Below are positions 33,517 to 39,805 of a stretch of 50,341 nt of DNA, one piece after another (position 1 is the stretch's first letter; the number at the start of each line of letters is the position of its first letter). Both the position numbers and the translations under genes were made by a program. The stretch comes from Acidobacteriota bacterium (lineage in GTDB: Bacteria; Acidobacteriota; Vicinamibacteria; Vicinamibacterales; CAVVIG01), in assembly GCA_003222535.1 (NCBI GenBank), contig QHWJ01000245.1:1-50341 (forward strand). The letters are read 5' to 3'. The notes under the pieces were generated by a model, which did no database searches, was not told the DNA's origin, and saw only the letters and a list, made by a program, of their open reading frames with translations.

Positions 33517-34683
33517 ATGAGCTCTCGCACTCGACTGATCGTGATGTCCATCTCGGCGCCGGTGATCGCGTTCGCAATCGTCGGAGGGTTCCTCGGCAAG
33601 GTGATGGCGCGCGAGGACACGTATCAGCACCTCAAGATCTTCGACGACGTGGTGAGCTTGATTTCGAGCAACTACGTGGAAGAGGCGGACATCGACAAGG
33701 TGATGCGCGGAGCGATGCGAGGCCTCGCAGACGGCCTCGATCCGGATAGCGCGTACCTCACCGTCGCCGAAGTGAAGCAGGTGGAAAGCGGCGTGGCGCT
33801 GCCGCCCGGAGGCGTGGGGCTCGAGCTGACGCGCCAGTACTATCTGCGCGTCATCGCGGCTCGCGACAACTCACCGGCGGCGAAGGCCGGGCTGCGCACC
33901 GGCGACTACATCCGCGCCATCAACGACATTCCGACCCGCGAGATGTCGGTGTGGGAAGGCATTCGTGCCCTGCGCGGCACTCCGGGGACGAAAGTCAGCA
34001 TGGCCATCATCCGCGGCAACGCCGCCGATCCGCACGTCATCGAGCTGACGCGCGAAAACGAGCCGGCCTCCGTGGTCAACGGCCGGATGGCGGGGGCGGG
34101 AATCGGCTACGTCCGCGTGGCGGCGATCGGGTCGGCGACCGCCGGCCAGGTAAAGTCCCAGGTCGCCGAGCTGACCAAAAGCGGTGCCTCGAAGCTGGTG
34201 GTCGACGTCCGCCGCGCCGCGAACGGATCGATCGACGACGGTCTCGCGCTGGCGCGGTTGTTCGTGGCCAAAGGCACGCTGACGATCCGGGAAACGAAAG
34301 GCGGCCTGCGAGAGCCGATCGCCGCCGGAGCCGGCGACGGATCCATCGCGCTTTCGACGGTGTTGCTCGTGGATACGGGCACGTCCGGCGCCGCGGAGGT
34401 TTTCGCGGCGGCGCTCGTCGGCAACCAGCGCGCCGAGTTGATTGGCGAGCACACGATCGGCCGCGCGGCGTCGCAAAAGCTCGTCAGGTTGCCCGACGGC
34501 GCAGGCATCTGGCTGTCGACCACGCGCTACCTCACGCCCGCCGGAGCGCCGCTGCACGAAAAGGGGCTCGAGCCCACCGTCCCGGTGGACGATCCGGACA
34601 TCGAGTTCGGGCAGCCCGCGCCGACGACTGACCCCATCCTCGACAAGGCACTGGAACGACTCGGCGAGAAAAAAGCCGCGTGA
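33517..34683 (+). CDS. S41-family C-terminal processing protease-like protein, catalytic residues missing
   Basis: The 388-residue product has a membrane anchor (residues 8-28), the CtpA N-terminal helix region ('LKIFDDVVSLISSNYVEEAD'), a PDZ domain (about 90-170, 'GLRTGDYIRAINDIP') and an S41 domain. Aligning to E. coli Tsp by the 'AAE' and 'GExTxG' anchors, Ser430 falls on Gly (TSGAAE), Asp441 on Gly, and Lys455 on Arg (GEHTIGRAAS). It is therefore probably a non-proteolytic homologue or has shifted catalysis. It follows the EnvC-like gene by 57 bases, a common pairing in bacteria. Confidence 0.9.
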   Translation: MSSRTRLIVMSISAPVIAFAIVGGFLGKVMAREDTYQHLKIFDDVVSLISSNYVEEADIDKVMRGAMRGLADGLDPDSAYLTVAEVKQVESGVALPPGGVGLELTRQYYLRVIAARDNSPAAKAGLRTGDYIRAINDIPTREMSVWEGIRALRGTPGTKVSMAIIRGNAADPHVIELTRENEPASVVNGRMAGAGIGYVRVAAIGSATAGQVKSQVAELTKSGASKLVVDVRRAANGSIDDGLALARLFVAKGTLTIRETKGGLREPIAAGAGDGSIALSTVLLVDTGTSGAAEVFAAALVGNQRAELIGEHTIGRAASQKLVRLPDGAGIWLSTTRYLTPAGAPLHEKGLEPTVPVDDPDIEFGQPAPTTDPILDKALERLGEKKAA

Positions 34684-34792
34684 ATCGGGTAATTGGATAC
34701 GCGTGAATCGGGTGATTGGATAATCGGGTAATCGTATTGTGCAATTGGCCAATTCAATTACTCGATTACCAAATCATCAGATTACCCGATTC
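34684..34792. repeat. 8-nt ATTACCCG / CGGGTAAT repeat tract, inverted halves
   Basis: The first half reads AATCGGGTAATTGGATA-like units, and the second half ATTACTCGATTACC and ATTACCCGATT. The tract can fold back on itself around CAATTGGCCAATT. It lies just after the protease stop and ends at the promoter before tRNA-Val. A sister tract is at 49820-49922. Confidence 0.85.
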
Positions 34793-34801
34793 TGTTATAC
34801 T
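34793..34801 (+). promoter_or_regulatory. Extended -10 promoter for tRNA-Val and thrS
   Basis: TGTTATACT matches TGnTATAnT and predicts a start near 34808, about 27 bases before the tRNA. A convincing -35 box is not visible because the upstream sequence is repeat. Confidence 0.55.
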
Positions 34802-34834
34802 GATCGTTCTTCTAATGTCAGTTTTTGCCGATGT

Positions 34835-34910
34835 AGGCGCGTAGCTCAGAGGTTAGAGCGCCTGCTTGACACGCAGGAGGTCGGTGGTTCGAGTCCACCC
34901 GTGCCTACCA
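34835..34910 (+). tRNA. tRNA-Val (anticodon GAC)
   Basis: The 76 bases fold as a standard cloverleaf: acceptor AGGCGCG with CGTGCCT, D arm GCTC/GAGC, anticodon stem CCTGC/GCAGG with loop TTGACAC (GAC at 34868-34870), a short variable loop, T arm GGTGG-TTCGAGT-CCACC, discriminator A and encoded CCA. It is 19 bases upstream of the thrS ATG. Confidence 0.97.
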
Positions 34911-34929
34911 CGCTCTCCGCAATCCCCGA

Positions 34930-36891
34930 ATGAGTCAGGTCACAGTCAGGCTGCCGGATGGCTCGAGTCGCAAGCTGCCAGCCGGCACGCTGGTCAGCGA
35001 CGTTGCGGAAGAGATCTCTCCGCGCCTCGCCCAGGCCGCGCTCGCCGGCGTCGTGGACGGCAAGCTTGTGGATCTGTCCTACCCGCTCGAACGCGACGCC
35101 TCGGTCCGTATCGTGACGGACAAGAGTCCGGAAGCGCTGCGCCTTCACCGTCATAGCGCCGCGCACCTGATGGCCGCCGCCGTCACGAGCCTGTTTCCCG
35201 GCACACAGTGCGGCATCGGGCCGGCCACCGACGAGGGCTTCTTCTACGACTTCGTCGTCGAGCGCCCGTTCAAGCCCGAGGACCTGGAGGCGATCGAGCA
35301 GAAGATGAAGGAGCTCGCCTCGCAGGATCTGGTCTACGAGCGACAGATGTGGCCGCGCGACGAGGCGAAGGCGTTCTTCGCCGAGCGCGGCGAGCCGCTC
35401 AAGGTGCAGCTGATCGACGAGAAGACCGAAGGGGAGACGGAAGTCTCCTGCTACACCATCAAGGACAAGGAGACGTTCATCGACTTCTGCGTCGGTCCGC
35501 ACGTGCCGACCACCGGCAAGCTGAAGGCGTTCAAGGTGCTCACCGCGTCGAGCGCATACTGGAAGGGCGACGCGCGCAATCAGCCGATGCAGCGCGTCTA
35601 CGGCACCGCGTTCCTGTCCGACAAGGATCTGAAGGCGCACCTCACCCAGATCGAGGAAGCGAAGAAGCGCGACCACCGTAAGCTGGGGCGCGAGCTCGGC
35701 CTGTTCACGTTTCATCAATGGGCGCCCGGCGCGGCGTTCTGGATGGACAAGGGAACCGCGCTCTACAACACGCTCGCAAACTACATGCGCGAGGTGCTCT
35801 TTCCCGCCGGCTATGTCGAGGTGAAAACGCCCCTCATCTACAACAAGGCGTTGTGGGAACGGTCCGGGCACTGGAGTTTCTACCGGCCGAACATGTTCCT
35901 CGTCGAGTCGGAAGGCGAGATCATGAGCCTGAAGCCGATGAACTGCCCGGGGCACTTCCTGCTGTACGCCAGCGACGTGCGCAGCTATCGCGAGCTGCCG
36001 ATCCGGTTTCACGAGCAGACGCCGCTGCACCGCAACGAAGCGTCCGGCGTGCTCTCCGGCCTGACGCGTGTCCGGCAGTTCTCGCAGGACGATGCACACT
36101 GCTTCGTCACGCAGGATCAGATCGGCGAGGAAGTGGAACGGTTGATTCGCCTCGTGCAGCGCGTCTACGGCGACTTCGGCCTGCCGTACACGGCGAAGCT
36201 CTCGACCCGGCCCGACGAGTTCCTCGGCGAGGTGGCCACGTGGGACCACGCCGAAGCGCAGCTCAAGGCGGCGCTCGACCGCTCCGGGATGGCCTACGAT
36301 CTCAACGAGAAAGACGGTGCGTTCTACGGACCGAAGATCGACTTCGACGTCACCGACGCGATCGGCCGGAAGTGGCAGTGCGCGACGATTCAGCTCGATT
36401 ACATGCAGCCGGAGAATTTCGACCTGAAATACATCGGCGCCGACAACACCGAGCACCGGCCCGTGGTCATCCACCGGGCCATCATCGGCAGCTTCGAGCG
36501 CTTCATCGCGATCCTGATCGAGCATTACGCCGGGGCGTTCCCGCTCTGGCTGGCGCCCGTCCAGGCCGTCGTGCTGCCGATCGCCGATCGGCACCTGCCG
36601 TACGCCGGGGCGGTTCGGGACCAGCTCGAGGGGGCCGGACTGCGGGCGGACCTGGACCGGCGGCAGGAAAAGATCGGATATAAGATCCGCGAAGCCCAGC
36701 TGCACAAAGTGCCCTTCATGCTGGTGGTGGGCGACCGCGAGGCGGAAACGCGCACCGTCTCGGTGCGTGAACGATCCGGCGGCGACAAAGGGGCGAGCTC
36801 GATCGACGCCTTCATCGCGTCGGCCCGCGACGAAATCGCGCGCAAGGGAAAGCGCTCAGACGGCGCCTCGGAGCTCCCGGCGGCCAGCTGA
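34930..36891 (+). CDS. thrS: Threonyl-tRNA synthetase
   Basis: ThrRS charges tRNA-Thr. The 653-residue product has the N-terminal TGS domain (1-62), the editing domain with 'RHSAAHLMAAAV' (HxxxH), class II motif 2 'HRNEASGVLSGLTRVRQFSQ', the zinc-site segment 'MSLKPMNCPGHFLLY', motif 3 'HRAIIGSFERFIAIL' and an anticodon-binding domain ending in a basic tail. The ATG is only 19 bases after tRNA-Val and has no clear Shine-Dalgarno, so the mRNA 5' end may be made by tRNA 3' processing. It precedes infC, as in many bacteria. Confidence 0.97.
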   Translation: MSQVTVRLPDGSSRKLPAGTLVSDVAEEISPRLAQAALAGVVDGKLVDLSYPLERDASVRIVTDKSPEALRLHRHSAAHLMAAAVTSLFPGTQCGIGPATDEGFFYDFVVERPFKPEDLEAIEQKMKELASQDLVYERQMWPRDEAKAFFAERGEPLKVQLIDEKTEGETEVSCYTIKDKETFIDFCVGPHVPTTGKLKAFKVLTASSAYWKGDARNQPMQRVYGTAFLSDKDLKAHLTQIEEAKKRDHRKLGRELGLFTFHQWAPGAAFWMDKGTALYNTLANYMREVLFPAGYVEVKTPLIYNKALWERSGHWSFYRPNMFLVESEGEIMSLKPMNCPGHFLLYASDVRSYRELPIRFHEQTPLHRNEASGVLSGLTRVRQFSQDDAHCFVTQDQIGEEVERLIRLVQRVYGDFGLPYTAKLSTRPDEFLGEVATWDHAEAQLKAALDRSGMAYDLNEKDGAFYGPKIDFDVTDAIGRKWQCATIQLDYMQPENFDLKYIGADNTEHRPVVIHRAIIGSFERFIAILIEHYAGAFPLWLAPVQAVVLPIADRHLPYAGAVRDQLEGAGLRADLDRRQEKIGYKIREAQLHKVPFMLVVGDREAETRTVSVRERSGGDKGASSIDAFIASARDEIARKGKRSDGASELPAAS

Positions 36892-36910
36892 GCGCACAGG
36901 GTAACCACGT

Positions 36911-36924
36911 AAGGAGGCCTTATC
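36911..36924 (+). promoter_or_regulatory. Strong ribosome-binding site and ATC start of infC
   Basis: AAGGAGG at 36911-36917 is a near-perfect anti-16S match, and ATC (36922-36924) follows four bases later. infC in many bacteria starts at ATT, ATC or ATA, which lets IF3 repress its own synthesis. The in-frame GTG at 36964 has no such site. Confidence 0.75.
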
Positions 36925-37503
36925 GCTTTCGACAGAAGTCCACGCCGCGACGACCGCACCAGAGTGAACGAACGCATCCGGGTCCGCGAAATCCGGGTGA
37001 TCGACGACACCGGCTCGCAGCTCGGCATCATGCCGCCGCCACAGGCCCTCGCGATCGCCAAGCAGAAGGGGCTCGACCTGGTCGAGATCTCGCCGACGGC
37101 CGTGCCGCCGGTCTGCCGCATCATGGATTTCGGGAAGTACCAATACCAGGAGCAGAAGCGCGCGCGCGAGGCCCGCAAGCACCAGAAGGTGATCGAGGTC
37201 AAGGAGATCAAATTCCGCCCGAAAGTCGACGAGCACGACTACCAGTTCAAGAAGAAGCACATCGAGCGCTTCCTCGAAGACGGCGACAAGGTCAAGGCGA
37301 CGATCTTCTTCCGCGGCCGCGAGATGGCGCATCCCGAGATCGGGCGGCGCATTCTCGAGCGTCTGATCCAGGAGCTGACCGACGTGGCCATGCCCGAAAC
37401 GACGCCGCGGATGGAGGGCAACCAGATGCACACCATCCTCACGCGCCGGCCGCAGAGCGGCGGCGGCAAAGCCAAGGCCGCCGCGGCAACGGCAACGAGA
37501 TAG
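36922..37503 (+). CDS. infC: Translation initiation factor IF-3
   Basis: IF-3 binds the 30S subunit and enforces start-codon choice. The product (about 193 residues) has '[18 protein letters not shown]', '[20 protein letters not shown]', '[20 protein letters not shown]', then the C-terminal domain '[14 protein letters not shown]' and '[15 protein letters not shown]'. I set the start at ATC 36922 instead of GTG 36964: the upstream 14 codons ([13 protein letters not shown]) look like a native basic IF-3 N-terminus, and AAGGAGG sits at the right place. Starting at GTG would lose the first conserved residues. Confidence 0.93.
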   Translation: MAFDRSPRRDDRTRVNERIRVREIRVIDDTGSQLGIMPPPQALAIAKQKGLDLVEISPTAVPPVCRIMDFGKYQYQEQKRAREARKHQKVIEVKEIKFRPKVDEHDYQFKKKHIERFLEDGDKVKATIFFRGREMAHPEIGRRILERLIQELTDVAMPETTPRMEGNQMHTILTRRPQSGGGKAKAAAATATR

Positions 37504-37603
37504 AGCGACCGCGGAGGATGCGGAACGGATGAACTCGCTTCATTCGCCGCGACCTTGGCTTTAGAAGATGTCCAGGAGCGCTCATGTTCAACGTGAGAGG
37601 CAG

Positions 37604-37810
37604 ATGGCGAAAAAGATCAAGCTGAAGACACACCGCGGCGCAGCCAAGCGCTTCAAGCGGACCAAGAACGGGAAGTTTCTGCGGGGCAAGGCGTTCAAGC
37701 AGCACATCCTGAACAGCAAGACCCGGAAGCGGAAGCGCCGTCTCCGCGGCACGGCCCTCGTCGCGCATGTGGATACGCCGAAGCTCGCGCGCATGCTACC
37801 TTACAAATAG
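37604..37810 (+). CDS. rpmI: 50S ribosomal protein L35
   Basis: The 68-residue basic product reads '[20 protein letters not shown]' then '[19 protein letters not shown]', the L35 signature. ATG 37604 follows GAGAGG. It is the middle gene of the conserved infC-rpmI-rplT cluster. Confidence 0.97.
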   Translation: MAKKIKLKTHRGAAKRFKRTKNGKFLRGKAFKQHILNSKTRKRKRRLRGTALVAHVDTPKLARMLPYK

Positions 37811-37907
37811 GGACTGGGGACTGGGGACTGGAGGCTAGGGGCCTCGCCAGGGGCCGGCCAACGTAGTGCGTGGTGTCCGGCTCCGGCCGGACCGTGGAGA
37901 CAGACAG
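37811..37907. repeat. GGGGACT 7-nt units and REP-like hairpin between rpmI and rplT
   Basis: Three GGGGACT units immediately follow the L35 stop. Further on, GTAGTGCG (as in the REP family) is followed by the hairpin GTCCGGC-TCCG-GCCGGAC at 37875-37892. Such elements inside a ribosomal-protein operon are unusual. Confidence 0.8.
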
Positions 37908-38312
37908 ATGCCGCGTGTAAAAAGAGGAACCGTCCGGCGCGCCAAACGGAAGAAGCTGCTTGGCCTGGCGAAGGGCTATTACGCCAACAAGAGCAAATTG
38001 TACCGCGCCGCGAAAGAGTCGGTCGACACCGCGTTGAAGTATGCGTTCGTCGGCCGGCGCCGCAAGAAACGCGATTTCCGGCGGCTCTGGGTCGTCAGGA
38101 TCAACGCCGCCGCCCGCGAGCACGGCCTCACCTACGGGCAGTTGATCAACGGCCTGAAGAACGCCGGCGTCACGCTCGATCGGAAGAGCCTTTCGGAGCT
38201 GGCCGTGTCGAGCCCGGCCGCGTTTGCGACGCTGGCCAGCCAGGCGAAAGGCGCCGCCAGGATCGCCGTCAAGTCGGCCAAGAACGCCGCAAAGACCGCT
38301 GCTCGAGCATAG
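37908..38312 (+). CDS. rplT: 50S ribosomal protein L20
   Basis: L20 is an early assembly protein of the 50S subunit. '[20 protein letters not shown]' and '[20 protein letters not shown]' identify it, followed by '[16 protein letters not shown]' and 'RKSLSELAV'. At 134 residues it is about 15 longer than usual, with an Ala/Lys-rich C-terminal tail ([19 protein letters not shown]). ATG 37908 lies after GGAGACAGACAG. Confidence 0.97.
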   Translation: MPRVKRGTVRRAKRKKLLGLAKGYYANKSKLYRAAKESVDTALKYAFVGRRRKKRDFRRLWVVRINAAAREHGLTYGQLINGLKNAGVTLDRKSLSELAVSSPAAFATLASQAKGAARIAVKSAKNAAKTAARA

Positions 38313-38422
38313 GCACGCGGGGACTTGGGACTGGGGACTAGGGGACTAAGGGCTCGCGGCGGGAATCGAGTTCCCGAGTCCCCAGGTCCCCAAGCCCCCA
38401 AGTTCCCAGCACCCTTCCTGCG
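38313..38422. repeat. GGGGACT repeats in inverted arrangement between rplT and pheS
   Basis: GGGGACTTGGGACTGGGGAC and related units on the 5' side face AGTCCCCAGGTCCCCAAGCC on the 3' side, around GGGAATCGAGTTCCC. This could form a long hairpin and reduce or terminate transcription into pheS. It is the same 7-nt family as at 28458 and 37811. Confidence 0.83.
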
Positions 38423-39490
38423 ATGTCCGACCTCCTCCCAAGCTCCGAATCCGTCGCCGCGCTCGTGGCGCAGTTCGAGACCGAGCTCGCGGCGGCGACG
38501 TCTGCCCGCGACGCGCAGTCGGTCCGCGACCGGTACCTCGGCCGGAAGAGCAGCGTGGTCTCGTCATGGATGCAGATGATCAGCGCGGCTCCGCCCGACC
38601 AGAAGAAAAGCATCGGCCGCTTCGCCAACGATCTGAAGCAAGCCATCGAGGCCCGCTGGGCGCAGCACGCGGAACCCGCGCGGTACGCCGCGCCGGCCGG
38701 CGGTATCGACATCACGCTGCCGGGGCGGCGGCCGGCCCTCGGCCACCGGCACCCATTGACGATTGTTCGCGATGACCTGGAAGCGACTTTCACCCGCATG
38801 GGGTTCACTGTCGTCGAAGGACCCGAGGCCGAAGACGACTGGCACTGCTTCGACGCGCTGAATATGCCGCCCGAGCATCCCGCGCGCGACATGCAGGACA
38901 CGCTGTACCTCGCGACGCCGATCAAAGGCGAATCCGGCCGCGTGGACGATCTGCGGACGCTGCTGCGCACGCACACCTCGTCGATCCAGATCCGGCACAT
39001 GCAGGCGCACCAGCCGCCGATCCGTATCGTCGCACCGGGCCGGGTGTATCGCCGTGACGATCTCGATCTGACGCACACCCCGGCCTTCGGCCAGATCGAA
39101 GCGCTGGTCGTCGGCGAAGGCATCTCGCTCGCCGATCTGAAAGGCACGCTGCTGGCGTTCGCGCGGCAGATGTTCTCGCCGACCGTGCGCGTGCGGTTCC
39201 GGCCGAGCTTCTTCCCGTACACGGAGCCGAGCGCGGAGATTGATCTGAGCTGCTGGCGGTGCAGCGGCGCCGGCTGTGGGATGTGCAAGAAGACCGGCTG
39301 GATCGAGATCGGCGGCTGCGGCATGGTGCATCCGGCGGTGTTCGAGGCGGTGGGCTACGACGCCGAGAAATACACCGGCTTCGCGTGGGGCATCGGCATC
39401 GAGCGTGTCGCGATCCTGCGGTACCAGGTCGAGGACATCCGGCTGTTCTACGAGAACGATCTCAGGTTTTTGGAGCAGTTTCCGTACTGA
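38423..39490 (+). CDS. pheS: Phenylalanyl-tRNA synthetase alpha subunit
   Basis: PheS is the catalytic alpha chain of the (alpha-beta)2 enzyme. The 355-residue product has an N-terminal coiled coil (about 1-85), 'HPLTIVRDDLEATFTRMGF', 'EGPEAEDDWHCFDALNMP', 'RTHTSSIQIRHM', class II motif 2 'RIVAPGRVYRRDDLDLTH', 'FRPSFFPYTEPSAEID' and motif 3 'GFAWGIGIERVAIL'. Pro-Ala-like residues of the Phe pocket cannot be resolved. pheT follows after an unusually long repeat-filled gap. Confidence 0.97.
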   Translation: MSDLLPSSESVAALVAQFETELAAATSARDAQSVRDRYLGRKSSVVSSWMQMISAAPPDQKKSIGRFANDLKQAIEARWAQHAEPARYAAPAGGIDITLPGRRPALGHRHPLTIVRDDLEATFTRMGFTVVEGPEAEDDWHCFDALNMPPEHPARDMQDTLYLATPIKGESGRVDDLRTLLRTHTSSIQIRHMQAHQPPIRIVAPGRVYRRDDLDLTHTPAFGQIEALVVGEGISLADLKGTLLAFARQMFSPTVRVRFRPSFFPYTEPSAEIDLSCWRCSGAGCGMCKKTGWIEIGGCGMVHPAVFEAVGYDAEKYTGFAWGIGIERVAILRYQVEDIRLFYENDLRFLEQFPY

Positions 39491-39805
39491 CGAAGACGAA
39501 CCACGAAAACACGAAGGACTCGAAGGACACGAAGAAGAATTCACCGCCGAGACACAACGACGCTCGACGCGCTGCCGCAAAGCGGCGGCCAGGGATCGCC
39601 AATCGTCCAGACGAACGACCGTCGGCGGAAAGAACCGGTCGCTCGTCTGGACGATTGGCGATCCCTGCGCGGCGGCCTGCTCCGCAGGCCGCGCGCGTCG
39701 AGCGCAATGATCGTTCACTGATTTCCTGATTCGTCTCCGTGCCTCTGTGACTCCGTGGTTTGTCTGATCTTCGTGATCTTCGTGGTGATCGGACGTTGAA
39801 GAGCG
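39491..39805. repeat. Gap between pheS and pheT with a near-perfect 30-bp palindrome
   Basis: No gene is seen in these 315 bases. At 39590-39667 an inverted repeat (left arm starting GGGATCGCCAATCGTCC, right arm ending GGACGATTGGCGATCCC) has about 30 paired positions with one mismatch around a short purine-rich loop. It is flanked by GGCGGCC-type sequence and by CGAAGGACAC and CCTCTGTG repeat units on the two sides. It resembles a REPIN or MITE and could also act as a transcription barrier between the two synthetase subunits. Confidence 0.88.
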
